Part shown: piece by piece, positions 43,652-52,548 of the stretch
How the letters are laid out: every line of letters starts with the position of its first letter
How positions within the stretch are numbered: position 1 is the first letter of the stretch
NCBI RefSeq assembly: GCF_034353875.1
Contig: NZ_CP133784.1
Coordinates: forward strand, 2,418,001 to 2,482,000
Length of the DNA: 64,000 nt
Source of the DNA: Pseudomonas sp. MH9.2
GTDB taxonomy: Bacteria > Pseudomonadota > Gammaproteobacteria > Pseudomonadales > Pseudomonadaceae
Direction: 5' to 3'
The notes under the pieces: generated by a model
Databases searched by the model: none
Told to the model about the DNA's origin: nothing
The model's input: only the letters and a program-made list of their open reading frames with translations
Program-made: the position numbers and the translations under genes

Positions 43652-44870
43652 CGCTGTAACCGCGCCCTGCAAGGCAAGCAGCCATCGAACGGCGGTAGAT
43701 GTCCGCAACCGAGGCCGGAGGCGCATAGGCTGCGGCTGCCGGGTCAAAGTCGCTTTGGTTCACGCCCCACATATGGCACTCGTACATATCCTGCTGTTGC
43801 TGCTCGGGACCCTGACCGTTGGCGGGGTAAGCCACGGGATCATAGCCATTGGTTTGCACCTGCTGCGGTGGCGGACCTGGGGCATAGATGGGCTCGATAC
43901 CCTGCGGCGGAGTGGCGACAACATAGTCCTGAGTCTCCGCCTGATACACGTAATAGGTACCCGCAGCCAGGAAGAACAACGTGCTGCCCAGCCAGACCTC
44001 TTGCGAAAACGACGGCAAGCTGCGCACATGAATCCCGTAGGGCGGCGTCACTATCACGTAGCGCGGGCCTTGTGGGCGATACCAGTAACCACCGGAATAA
44101 AAGTAATCCTGTCCACGCCAGCCAATACGCGAATGGCTGCTTGGCATACGGTCTATCTCATACCCGGGACGGTACTGCGGGCCTGAGCCCCAACCGTTGC
44201 CATGCCCATCGGGCCGGCCTTGCCAATGGTCATTACCAGGTCGCCCGTCGCCACCGCCAGGGCGCGGCGAGTTGCCGCTCTGCCAGTGTTGATTCTGGTT
44301 TGAATTGCCCTGACGAGGATTGTCCTGGTAATAACCCTGACGCGGTTGCTGGGTTTGCCGCACCTCGTCGGGGCGACTCTGGATGGGCAGGCGCTGTTGC
44401 TGCTCACGTTGTTGATCCTGCTGACGCTGTTGGTCTTGCTGCTGGCGCTGTTGTTGCTGTACTTGCTGCTGCCGCTGTTGGTCTTGCTGCTGGCGCTGTT
44501 GTTGCTGTACCTGCTGCTGACGCTGTTGGTCTTGCTGCTGGCGCTGTTGTTGCTGTACTTGCTGCTGACGTTGTTGGTCTTGCTGCTGGCGCTGTTGCTG
44601 CTGTACCTGCTGCTGACGTTGCTGGTCTTGCTGCTGGCGCTGTTGCTGCTGTACCTGCTGCTGACGTTGTTGGTCTTGCTGCTGGCGCTGCTCTTGCCCG
44701 AATTCTGGGCGGCCCTGGCCCGAATTGCCCGGACGCTCATGATTCTCGCCGTTACGGCCGTTATCGTTTTGGTTCGGCCCTGAATCATTTCGTTCGTCCG
44801 CCAGCACCTGAGCGTTGACACTCAAACACAGCAAACTTACACCTGCCAAACGCCAGATGCGCGATTTCAT
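43644..44870 (-). CDS. Exported Gln/Arg-rich repeat protein with DUF6515 C-terminus
   Basis: 408 residues. Signal peptide (MKSRIWRLAGVSLLCLSVNA) precedes an Asn/Gly-rich stretch, then about residues 58-150 of nearly pure Gln, Arg and Asp made of a 16-residue unit repeated five to six times. After a Pro/Gly/Asn-rich region comes the DUF6515 domain (YFYSGGYWYRPQGPRYVIV, PPYGIHVRSLPSFSQEVWLG, YYVYQAETQDYVVATPP). Envelope-located; function unknown. Repeat number could vary between strains in frame. ATG at 44870 follows GAGGAAAGC. The opposite strand shows a Leu-rich open frame that is only a shadow. Confidence 0.85.
   Translation of the reverse strand: MKSRIWRLAGVSLLCLSVNAQVLADERNDSGPNQNDNGRNGENHERPGNSGQGRPEFGQEQRQQQDQQRQQQVQQQQRQQQDQQRQQQVQQQQRQQQDQQRQQQVQQQQRQQQDQQRQQQVQQQQRQQQDQQRQQQVQQQQRQQQDQQRQQDQQREQQQRLPIQSRPDEVRQTQQPRQGYYQDNPRQGNSNQNQHWQSGNSPRPGGGDGRPGNDHWQGRPDGHGNGWGSGPQYRPGYEIDRMPSSHSRIGWRGQDYFYSGGYWYRPQGPRYVIVTPPYGIHVRSLPSFSQEVWLGSTLFFLAAGTYYVYQAETQDYVVATPPQGIEPIYAPGPPPQQVQTNGYDPVAYPANGQGPEQQQQDMYECHMWGVNQSDFDPAAAAYAPPASVADIYRRSMAACLAGRGYSVN
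44425..44693. repeat. 48-bp tandem repeat inside the Gln-rich gene
   Basis: Units begin at 44425, 44473, 44521, 44569, 44617 and 44665: five complete copies and a partial sixth. Spacing is exactly 48 bp and units differ only by a few third-position-type changes (cgctgttggt against cgttgttggt). Each unit encodes 16 residues of the Gln/Arg/Asp repeat. Confidence 0.95.
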
Positions 44871-45305
44871 GCTTTCCTCACTATGGTGCAAATGCCCATT
44901 GATAAAACTGCTTTTTGGATGCGCCAGAAGCAGCACTTTAACAGCCCATTCGACATGTGGCGGACGCTTTTGGCTAAAGGTCGCGCACATAAAAAAAGGG
45001 AGCCAGTGATGGCCCCCTCCGGGAATTTCGTCCGTGCTCAACGCTTTTGGCGCTGGCTCACCTCACGCCGTCTTCTGGACAGTGTGTAGCCCGGGGGCCT
45101 GCCCAACCCTGTGGGGTTGGCGGCCGCGGCTGACCTGATTCGGAGAGCCGCGCTGGACGCTATGTCCGGGCAGTGATTCTGGTGTTAAGAATAGGCTTGA
45201 GGCAGCAGCAGAGGATTGCGAATATTGCTCAATAAAACATGACTTGCGCAATTTTTAACTTCAGATAGATAATTCAGCGCAATAGATATTATAAAGGGGC
45301 ATTTA
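44871..45305. other. Intergenic region upstream of Lrp-type regulator
   Basis: About 435 bp with no supported gene. The left part is the leader of the Gln-rich gene. The right part is AT-rich and holds repeated ATTGC/GCAAT words described separately. Confidence 0.45.
45215..45283. promoter_or_regulatory. Cluster of ATTGC/GCAAT dyads before lrp
   Basis: attgcg (45215), ATTGCTCAAT (45224-45233), TTGCGCAA (45244-45251, a perfect palindrome) and gcgcaat (45277-45283) recur within 70 bp, ending about 22 bp before the regulator start. Lrp-family proteins bind such AT-rich arrays and commonly control themselves. Confidence 0.45.
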
Positions 45306-45785
45306 GTGAGCAAACTCGACAGATATGACCTGAACATATTGGCTGAGCTGCAACGTGACGCGCGCATCTCCAACCAGGAACTGGCCGAACGCATCGGCTT
45401 GTCGCCATCACCGTGCTCACGACGGGTCAAACAGCTGGAAGACGACGGCTATATTTCCCGCCAGGTTGCGCTGCTAGACCGCAAAAAGCTGGGCCTGAAC
45501 CTGACCGCCTATGTGCTGATCGGCATGGATCGACACACGCCCGAGCGTTTCGAGCATTTCGAGCAGCAGATTCGCACCCTGCCTCAGGTACTCGAATGCA
45601 GTCTGGTGACCGGGATGGACGCTGACTATCAGCTGAAAGTCGTAGTGCCAGACATGGATCATTATCAGAAACTGCTGCTGGGCCATCTGACCCGTATCGA
45701 CGGCGTCACCAGCGTGCGCTCGAGCTTTGTACTCAATCAGGTGCTGGCCAGTACGGAACTACCGTTGACGCACCTGCGCGGTTAA
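45306..45785 (+). CDS. Lrp/AsnC family transcriptional regulator
   Basis: 159 residues. HTH (LAELQRDARISNQELAERIGL, SPSPCSRRVKQLEDDGYI) and RAM domain (VLECSLVTGMDADYQLKVVV). Start is GTG at 45306 with AAGGGGC upstream. No divergent target gene is present, so its regulon is not evident from context. It is distinct in sequence from the other Lrp-type regulator in the window. Confidence 0.93.
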   Translation: MSKLDRYDLNILAELQRDARISNQELAERIGLSPSPCSRRVKQLEDDGYISRQVALLDRKKLGLNLTAYVLIGMDRHTPERFEHFEQQIRTLPQVLECSLVTGMDADYQLKVVVPDMDHYQKLLLGHLTRIDGVTSVRSSFVLNQVLASTELPLTHLRG

Positions 45786-45853
45786 GCCTCACGCAGCGCC
45801 CCGGACTTTCCCGTATAATCGTCGCCCCATTGCCATCCGGTTGGAGATTAATG

Positions 45854-46060
45854 ATGGATATCGATCCTGCGCTATTTGAAGAGTGGATGATGACGATCCT
45901 GGTCACCATCCTCGTCGGCTTCATGGGTTTCATCGTCTGGGATCTGGCGAAGAAGTCCAAGGCTGGCAAGTTCGGCACCTTTATTCTGTTCTTCGCACTC
46001 GGACTGGGTATCTTCGCCTTTGTGGTCAAAAGCGTTGTGATCGCGTTTATTGAAGCCTGA
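45854..46060 (+). CDS. DUF2788 small membrane protein
   Basis: 68 residues with two membrane helices (TILVTILVGFMGFIVWDLA and TFILFFALGLGIFAFVVKSVV) separated by a basic loop (KKSKAGKFG). Matches DUF2788. Function unknown. Two adjacent ATGs exist (45851 and 45854); the second is better spaced from GGAG. Confidence 0.88.
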   Translation: MDIDPALFEEWMMTILVTILVGFMGFIVWDLAKKSKAGKFGTFILFFALGLGIFAFVVKSVVIAFIEA

Positions 46061-46090
46061 CCGGACAGTCGATCAGCAACAAACCACGCC

Positions 46091-46723
46091 TCAGAGCGAC
46101 GCCGGCACTTCCCGCCACTGCCCTTGATCCAGCCCTTCTATAGTCCAGTCGCCGATGCGCACGCGCACCAGCCGCAGGGTTGGCAAGCCGACTGCCGCAG
46201 TCATGCGCCGAACCTGACGGTTGCGACCTTCCTTGATCACCAACTCCAGCCAACTGGTCGGTATGCTCTGGCGAAAGCGCACCGGCGGATTGCGCGGCCA
46301 AAGCTCAGGCTCGTCCAACTGCCGCGCTTGTGCAGGCAAGGTCGGGCCATCGTTCAGTTCGACACCCTCACGCAAACGCTGCAACTGCTCAGCCGTCGGC
46401 TCGCCTTCGACCTGGACCCAGTAGGTCTTCGGCAGCTTGTGTTTGGGATCGGCAATACGCGCCTGTAGCTGACCGTCGTTGGTCAGCAGCAACAAGCCTT
46501 CGCTGTCACGGTCCAGTCGCCCAGCCGGGTACACGCCCGGGATCGCAATGAAGTCCTTGAGTGTCGCCCGCCCTTCTCCGTCGCTGAATTGCGTCAGCAC
46601 ATCAAACGGTTTGTTGAACAGGATCAGTTTGGGTTCGGCGGGCGGGGCTTTGGCCACGCGCCGGGTACTCCCTGAGTTGTTGGCGGCAGGACGGCGGGAC
46701 ACTGGGCGTTGGGTGCGGGACAT
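46091..46723 (-). CDS. rluE: 23S rRNA pseudouridine synthase RluE
   Basis: 210 residues. The RsuA/RluE-type catalytic motif [17 protein letters not shown] holds the nucleophilic Asp (about residue 71), with KTYWVQVEG and [21 protein letters not shown] following. There is no N-terminal S4 domain; instead a short basic extension ([15 protein letters not shown]), as in RluE. It modifies U2457 in 23S rRNA in E. coli. It lies downstream of amn, separated by a strong terminator. Confidence 0.93.
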   Translation of the reverse strand: MSRTQRPVSRRPAANNSGSTRRVAKAPPAEPKLILFNKPFDVLTQFSDGEGRATLKDFIAIPGVYPAGRLDRDSEGLLLLTNDGQLQARIADPKHKLPKTYWVQVEGEPTAEQLQRLREGVELNDGPTLPAQARQLDEPELWPRNPPVRFRQSIPTSWLELVIKEGRNRQVRRMTAAVGLPTLRLVRVRIGDWTIEGLDQGQWREVPASL

Positions 46724-46744
46724 GACGATTCAATATTCGAAAAC

Positions 46745-46772
46745 AGAAAGGGCCACTTTAGTGGCCCTTTCT
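46745..46772 (-). terminator. Strong intrinsic terminator of amn
   Basis: A perfect 12-bp stem (AGAAAGGGCCAC / GTGGCCCTTTCT) with a TTTA loop, 26 bp past the amn stop. T-rich bases flank both sides, so it could work in either direction. Confidence 0.9.
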
Positions 46773-46797
46773 GTAAATGACTAACCTAACCGATCAA

Positions 46798-48270
46798 TTA
46801 ACGGAACGGCGGCTCATCGAAGCTGCGCAGTTTGCGTGAGTGCAGCGAGTTGAGTTCGGTGCGCAGCAGGTCCAAGGCGGCGATACCGATTTTCAAATGC
46901 TGACTGACCGCACGCTCGTAGAAAGCGTTGGCTGCACCCGGCAGTTTGATTTCACTGTGCAGCGGCTTGTCCGACACACACAGCAGCGTGCCGTAGGGCA
47001 CCCGCAAGCGATAACCCTGGGCGGCAATCGTGCCGCTTTCCATGTCGACCGCAACCGCCCGTGAGAGGTTGATCAGCGGACGTTCCTGCGCCCAGCGCAA
47101 TTCCCAATTGCGGTCGTCGTAGGTCAGCACGGTGCCGGTCCGCAAACGCTTCTTCAGTTCATCGCCGCGCTCGCCAGTGACTTGTGCTGCCGCTTCCTGC
47201 AACGCGACCTGCACTTCAGCCAGTGCCGGAATCGGGATATTCGGCGGCACGACCCGGTCGAGAATACCGTCGCGGCGCATATACGCATGAGCCAGCACGT
47301 AGTCGCCGATGGTTTGCGATTGGCGCAAGCCGCCGCAGTGACCGATCATCAACCAGCAATGCGGGCGCAGTACGGCCAAGTGGTCAGTGATGTTTTTCGC
47401 GTTGGACGGGCCGACGCCGATGTTGACCAGGGTTACGCCATGACCGTCGGTCGCTATCAAGTGATAGGCCGGCATCTGGTAGCGGTGCCAGACCACGCCC
47501 GCGACGATGGCCTGCGCCTCGCCGTGATCCATGCCTTTGTCGACAACCACGTTGCCTGGCAAGACCATACGCACGAAGCGCGGGTCGTCGCGCAGTTTTT
47601 CCAGGCCATGGACGATGAACTGGTCGACATAGCGGTGGTAGTTGGTCAGCAGAATCCACGGCTGCACATGACGCCAGTCGCTGCCGGTGTAATGCACCAG
47701 TCGGCGCAGGGAAAAGTCCACCCGCGCGGCATCGAACAGCGCCAGGGGCAACGGGTCGGTGTTGGCCCAATCGTACAGACCGTCGGCAATACCATCGGTC
47801 GCAGCGGACAAGTCAGTGCTCGGGAATACCCGCGCCAGCGCTGCAGCAGTGACGCCGGAGCCGGCCAGTTCATCGCCCTGCTCGACCACGTACGGATAAG
47901 GAATGTTCTGCTCGCTGACGCCCACTTCCACCGTGATGGTGAAGTCGTTCATCAACGGCACCAATTGCTCGAGCAAATAGTTACGAAACGCCGACGGATG
48001 GGTCACGGTGACACTGTAGGTGCCCGGCAACTGGACCTTGGCGTAGGCCCGAGTCGTCAGTGGCACTTCGCCCTGGCACAGATACGTCAGGCGCAATTCC
48101 GGGTAGTGGAACAGTTCACGCTCAGCCGCATCCGGCTCGACCCGATCTTTGAGATAGCGCTTGAGCGCCTGACTCAGCGCCCTGGTTGCGCGCTCATGCA
48201 GTACAGCAAGCCGGTCCACGGCTTGCTCGGCGGTTTCAACGACAATAAAAGCTTCGGTCACGGTACGCAT
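46798..48270 (-). CDS. amn: AMP nucleosidase
   Basis: 490 residues. An N-terminal AMP-nucleosidase-specific domain precedes a C-terminal nucleoside-phosphorylase-like domain (GVGPSNAKNITDHLAVLRPH, MIGHCGGLRQSQTIGDYVLA, VAVDMESGTIAAQGYRL). It splits AMP into adenine and ribose 5-phosphate. ATG at 48270 begins MRTVTEAFIVVETAEQAV, which fits the family; an alternative ATG at 48306 would add 12 residues. Single gene with its own terminator. Confidence 0.93.
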   Translation of the reverse strand: MRTVTEAFIVVETAEQAVDRLAVLHERATRALSQALKRYLKDRVEPDAAERELFHYPELRLTYLCQGEVPLTTRAYAKVQLPGTYSVTVTHPSAFRNYLLEQLVPLMNDFTITVEVGVSEQNIPYPYVVEQGDELAGSGVTAAALARVFPSTDLSAATDGIADGLYDWANTDPLPLALFDAARVDFSLRRLVHYTGSDWRHVQPWILLTNYHRYVDQFIVHGLEKLRDDPRFVRMVLPGNVVVDKGMDHGEAQAIVAGVVWHRYQMPAYHLIATDGHGVTLVNIGVGPSNAKNITDHLAVLRPHCWLMIGHCGGLRQSQTIGDYVLAHAYMRRDGILDRVVPPNIPIPALAEVQVALQEAAAQVTGERGDELKKRLRTGTVLTYDDRNWELRWAQERPLINLSRAVAVDMESGTIAAQGYRLRVPYGTLLCVSDKPLHSEIKLPGAANAFYERAVSQHLKIGIAALDLLRTELNSLHSRKLRSFDEPPFR

Positions 48271-48371
48271 CCTGTCTGATCTTGCAGACTTGTATCTTGC
48301 CTGCATCGTCGGACTAAGGCACTAAGGGCTTTGATGGACAACACGCAAAACCCTGTAGCGGCTACGCTGGA

Positions 48372-50021
48372 TCACCCCACCTGCGGCGACGACCTTGCCA
48401 CCAGCGCCTCGACATCAATCCCTCGCGGCAACGTGCCATACACCCGGCCCGAGGCTGCCAGTCGACTGGCGATGAACCCGTCGCTGACGCTGGCATTGCC
48501 GGCTTCCAGCAAGAGCTTGGCTTGCAGCCCTATGGCGATGTCTTCAGTCAGTTGTCGTGCGCGGTACTGGATGTCAGCGGTGTCCTTGAACGCCGCTTTA
48601 AGGTGCTCGATGTGCGCAGCCAACCGTTTGTCGCCGTGGCCATCGCCCAGCTCGTCAAACAACGCATCCAGCACACCGGGTTCTTTGGACAGCGCACGCA
48701 GGACGTCCAGGCATTGCACATTGCCAGAGCCTTCCCACGTCGAGTTGACCGGCGCCTCACGGTACAGGCGCGGCAAAATGCTCTCTTCGACATAACCGGC
48801 ACCGCCCATGCATTCGGCTGCTTCGTTGATCATTGCCGGGGCGCGCTTGCAGATCCAGTATTTGCCCACGGCCGTGACCAATCGGGCGAAGCGTCCTTCT
48901 TGCGAGTCTTGCAGATGGTCCAGCGCGCGCCCCATACGCATCGTCAACGCCAGCGCCGCTTCGCTTTCCAGCGCCAGATCGGCCAGGACGTTTTGCATCA
49001 ACGGCTGCTCGCTGAGCACACGCCCGCCGACGCTGCGATGCGCGCAGTGATGTGCCGCCTGAGTCAGGGCCTGACGCATCAGGGCGCTAGAGCCGACCAT
49101 GCAATCGAAACGGGTCATGGCCACCATCTCGATAATGGTCGGCACGCCGCGCCCTTCTTCACCGACCATCCAGGCGAGCGCGCCTCGGAACTCGACCTCG
49201 CTGGAGGCGTTGGACCAGTTGCCCAGTTTGTTCTTCAGGCGCTGGACGTAGAACTGGTTACGACTGTCGTCAGGACGATGGCGCGGCAGCAAGAAGCAGG
49301 TCAGTCCTTTATCGGTCTGTGCCAATGTCAGAAACGCATCGCACATCGGCGCCGAACAGAACCACTTATGCCCAACCAACTCATACGCCTGGCCCGGCCC
49401 AGTCACACCGACCGGATAAGCCCGCGTGGTGTTGGCGCGCACGTCGGTGCCACCCTGTTTCTCGGTCATCGCCATGCCGATAGTCACACCCGCCTTGTGG
49501 CTGATGCCTACATTGCGTGGGTCATATTCGGTGGCAAGGATTTTTGGCAACCAGATCTCAGCCAGATCAGGCTGGATTTTCAGCGCTGGCACACTGGCAA
49601 ACGTCATGGTCAACGGACAACCACTGCCAGCTTCAGCCTGACTGTGCAGGTAGCTCATGGCCGCACGTGCGACGTGGGCCCCTGGTTGCGGATCAGTCCA
49701 GGGCAGAGACGGCAATCCATGCTCGACCGCCGTGCGCATCAGTTCGTGATAAGCCGGATGAAACTCCACCAGATCGATGCGATGCCCGTAGCGGTCATGA
49801 CTGACGAACACCGGCTTGTTCTGATTGGCAAGGAACCCGGCCGCCATCAACGGCCCTCCGGCCAGCGCGCCGTAGGTGTCGATCCTCGACTGCGCCCAAC
49901 CGGCATCGTAACGCTGCGACCACTCTTGCAGGGGCAGGTCGATGCGGTACAAATTGATGCCGTCCAGTGAAGGCGGCTGGTTGGTGACCTCATGGGTCTC
50001 GGCGAACTGATGCAGGTTCAT
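48372..50021 (-). CDS. Acyl-CoA dehydrogenase family protein, AidB-like
   Basis: 549 residues, the size and pattern of the AidB branch: TNQPPSLDGINLYRIDLPLQ at the N-terminus, MAMTEKQGGTDVRANTTRA, GHKWFCSAPMCDAFLTLAQ and YVEESILPRLYREAPVNSTWEG with GSGNVQCLDVLRA. AidB is a flavoprotein linked to alkylation-damage defence. The gene symbol is withheld because several Pseudomonas paralogues share these motifs. ATG at 50021 follows CAGGAGCGCTCAGGA. It lies upstream of amn on the same strand, 101 bp apart. Confidence 0.9.
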   Translation of the reverse strand: MNLHQFAETHEVTNQPPSLDGINLYRIDLPLQEWSQRYDAGWAQSRIDTYGALAGGPLMAAGFLANQNKPVFVSHDRYGHRIDLVEFHPAYHELMRTAVEHGLPSLPWTDPQPGAHVARAAMSYLHSQAEAGSGCPLTMTFASVPALKIQPDLAEIWLPKILATEYDPRNVGISHKAGVTIGMAMTEKQGGTDVRANTTRAYPVGVTGPGQAYELVGHKWFCSAPMCDAFLTLAQTDKGLTCFLLPRHRPDDSRNQFYVQRLKNKLGNWSNASSEVEFRGALAWMVGEEGRGVPTIIEMVAMTRFDCMVGSSALMRQALTQAAHHCAHRSVGGRVLSEQPLMQNVLADLALESEAALALTMRMGRALDHLQDSQEGRFARLVTAVGKYWICKRAPAMINEAAECMGGAGYVEESILPRLYREAPVNSTWEGSGNVQCLDVLRALSKEPGVLDALFDELGDGHGDKRLAAHIEHLKAAFKDTADIQYRARQLTEDIAIGLQAKLLLEAGNASVSDGFIASRLAASGRVYGTLPRGIDVEALVARSSPQVG

Positions 50022-50158
50022 TCCTGAGCGCTCCTGTCTTCGCGGACGTGCCAAAGGACACGCCCATGAAACTCAGTGAATCACGCACACAACCCTATAA
50101 AAAGTGACATATCCGACTAAATGCCGGCGCTTTCACCCTGCAATTCATCTCAACTTGC

Positions 50159-52147
50159 TCACCACTGGCCGTGAATAACTGCTGATCCGCACTGCGGCGC
50201 CTCTACTTCGCGCTGAAGTTCAACCCGGAGCCTGAAGCAGCTGCCCCGCCCCGGCTCGGACTCATGACTCAAACGGCCGCCCATCCGCTCGACCAATTGC
50301 CGGCAGATCGCCAGGCCAATGCCCAAGCCACCGTATTCGCGGGTTATGGAGCCATCGACTTGGAAAAAAGTCTGATACAAGGTCGCCTCATCCAGCCGAT
50401 GAAAACCAATGCCGGTGTCGATCACTTCAATCAACAAGCTCAGGGTTGCCACATCGTCAGACTGACCCGTCACCCGAACCATGATCGCCCCAGTCTTGGT
50501 GAATTTTATCGCGTTATCCAGCAGGCACCCGACGCATTGCTGCAATTTGCCGACATCGCCGAGCACGTTATCAGGCAGCTGCTCATCCAGTTCAATGGCG
50601 AAATCCAGGTGCCTATCCTCTGCCAGGCTGGCGTACTGGCCATGCACGCTGGAGAGCAATTGACGCAAACTGAAGGGGCTATTTACCGCGCAAAGCCTGC
50701 CGGCCTGCAATTCAGTCAACGTCAAAATCCCATTGATCATACCCATCATGTCTTGGGCAGAGTCGGCAGCGGTCTGTTGATAGAACGTCAGTTCGCTGTC
50801 CATCGGTACCGTTTGCATCAATTCCAACGAACCGATCACCCCATTCATTGGCGTACGCAGCTCATGGGTGAGCGTGGCAAGAAACTCGTCCTTCAACCGG
50901 TTACTGGTGGCCAACTGCTGATTCAAACGTTCAAGGCTTTGCCCCGCTTCAAAGAGGGTCTGCGCCTGTTGATCCCGCATCATGTTGATTCGGTCAGCCA
51001 AGGCCAGCGACAGCAGCGCCACTTCCAGTACCGAGCCGATCTGACTGGAATACATGGTCAGGAAGTTATTGGGCAAATAGCCGAGCAGCATGAACGCATT
51101 GATCAGGCCTCCGGTGAGAAACACCGACCAGGCAATGACGAAGTAGCGCGCAACACGCAACCCGTGCAGCCAGGCAGTGATGCCGGTGGCGACCATCACC
51201 AGGGTAAACAGCAGCACCAATGCCGTTGCCAGTCGCAGCGCCAAACCGTAGCCGGTAGCCACCGCCAGGACCATGACCACCGAGGCAAAAGCTATCATCA
51301 ACACGAGCAAGCGATCAAGCCAGCGGCCCCAGACGGGCGTCTGTAAAAAGTGCCGAGAGAACTGACTGGCGAATAACACCGACGCGCCCACCAGAAACGG
51401 GGTTGCCGCATTCGCCCACCACGGATTGTTCGGCCACAAGAACTCGATGCCCGCGCCATTCACCGAAATCTGATACAGCCCGAACGAGGCGATATAAAGG
51501 ATGTAGTACAGGTAACTGGTGTCGCGCACGCTGAGGTAGATGAACAGGTTGTAGACCAACATCCCCAGCAACATGCCGTAAATCAGACCCAACACATAGA
51601 TGCGCGCAGGTTGCGCTGCGATATAGGCGTGGCTGGACCAGAGGGCGAGTGGCGCCTGGATCGAGCCTTGGCTGGTCAGGCGCAGGTACACCGTCTGCAC
51701 TTGATTGGCCGGCAGGTCGAGTGCAAAGAGGTAGTTATTCTGTTCAATCTGGCGACTGGAGAAAGGCAGCATATCCCCAGTCTGCCAAGCCACCCGAAAG
51801 CGACCAGAAGCGTCGGCGGTGAAGAGGTCGACGTGGTCCATGGGTGGATAGGCCAGCTCCAGCAGCCAATCCCGCTGAACGTCTGGACGTTTGGGGCGAA
51901 ACTGCAGGTCCAGCTTCAGCCAGAACGCCGAACGTGAATAGCCCGCATTGAGGGTGTCGGCATCCAGCCCACGAAAGAGCGCAGCCGTGGCCGGAGCGCT
52001 GACCTCATCGATGGTCGCCTCGCCCGTTACATCTTCGAACACCTGCACCGCCCGCCCTAAAGGCAAGGTACCGGTATCCTCGTCAAACTCGATGGCGCTG
52101 GCAAAAAGAGGCACCCAGGCGACCAGCATTATCAGCAAATAGCGCAT
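50159..52147 (-). CDS. 7TMR-DISM sensor histidine kinase
   Basis: 662 residues. Signal peptide (LLIMLVAWVPLFASA), a periplasmic 7TMR-DISMED2-type jelly-roll domain (residues about 20-170), seven membrane helices (about 180-385), a coiled coil, a HisKA domain (ATLTHELRTPMNGVIGSLEL, phospho-acceptor His) and an ATPase domain (LLDNAIKFTKTGA, DTGIGF, GGLGIGLAICRQL). It ends without a receiver or Hpt domain and no response-regulator gene is adjacent, so it is an orphan. RetS and LadS of P. aeruginosa share the sensor architecture. ATG at 52147 was chosen for the signal peptide. Confidence 0.92.
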   Translation of the reverse strand: MRYLLIMLVAWVPLFASAIEFDEDTGTLPLGRAVQVFEDVTGEATIDEVSAPATAALFRGLDADTLNAGYSRSAFWLKLDLQFRPKRPDVQRDWLLELAYPPMDHVDLFTADASGRFRVAWQTGDMLPFSSRQIEQNNYLFALDLPANQVQTVYLRLTSQGSIQAPLALWSSHAYIAAQPARIYVLGLIYGMLLGMLVYNLFIYLSVRDTSYLYYILYIASFGLYQISVNGAGIEFLWPNNPWWANAATPFLVGASVLFASQFSRHFLQTPVWGRWLDRLLVLMIAFASVVMVLAVATGYGLALRLATALVLLFTLVMVATGITAWLHGLRVARYFVIAWSVFLTGGLINAFMLLGYLPNNFLTMYSSQIGSVLEVALLSLALADRINMMRDQQAQTLFEAGQSLERLNQQLATSNRLKDEFLATLTHELRTPMNGVIGSLELMQTVPMDSELTFYQQTAADSAQDMMGMINGILTLTELQAGRLCAVNSPFSLRQLLSSVHGQYASLAEDRHLDFAIELDEQLPDNVLGDVGKLQQCVGCLLDNAIKFTKTGAIMVRVTGQSDDVATLSLLIEVIDTGIGFHRLDEATLYQTFFQVDGSITREYGGLGIGLAICRQLVERMGGRLSHESEPGRGSCFRLRVELQREVEAPQCGSAVIHGQW

Positions 52148-52548
52148 ACAACCCCAGCATGGCCTGTCCGGCTGATCGCAAAGCCCCCTCTCCCTGTGAG
52201 ACACCGTCAACCTGCAGGTCCTGTTATTAGTATTGAACACGTCAAGGCACGGCTTCATACCCGCGGTCCATTGTGCGTGAGACGGTGTTTTTTGCAAATG
52301 TGCTTAGTCGTCCGCAACTGAAGGCACTGTTGCCTCGGTGAGGCTGGCGTGAGCATAGCGGTGAATGACCATGAGGCACCACTCTTTTAATTAAACAAAA
52401 GGCTCTATTCCGGGCCTTTCAGGAGAATACGCGCGCAACCGTCGACGTATTCGAGCCATTCAAACAAGCGACGGTCCGGTTCAGCTGTATGAAAAATCCG
52501 ACACCGGCTAGCGGCTCCGGAAAAAGTTTGGTGGTAAGCTCGCGCACC
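52148..52548. other. Divergent region between kinase and thiD
   Basis: About 400 bp holding promoters for the leftward kinase and rightward thiD. I looked for a TPP riboswitch (CTGAGA and the ACC-CTG-ATC core) before thiD and did not find one. No gene is supported. Confidence 0.5.

Noticed and set aside
44346..44783. Long Leu-rich open frame on the plus strand (145 codons)
   Set aside because: It is the antisense shadow of the CAG/CAA-rich repeat on the minus strand (CTG codons read as Leu); no ribosome-binding site or conserved sequence.
48522..49970. 482-codon plus-strand frame opposite the AidB-like gene
   Set aside because: Antisense shadow; the minus strand has the conserved dehydrogenase motifs.
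52380..52548. Possible TPP riboswitch before thiD
   Set aside because: The conserved core elements of the TPP riboswitch could not be found by eye in this stretch.
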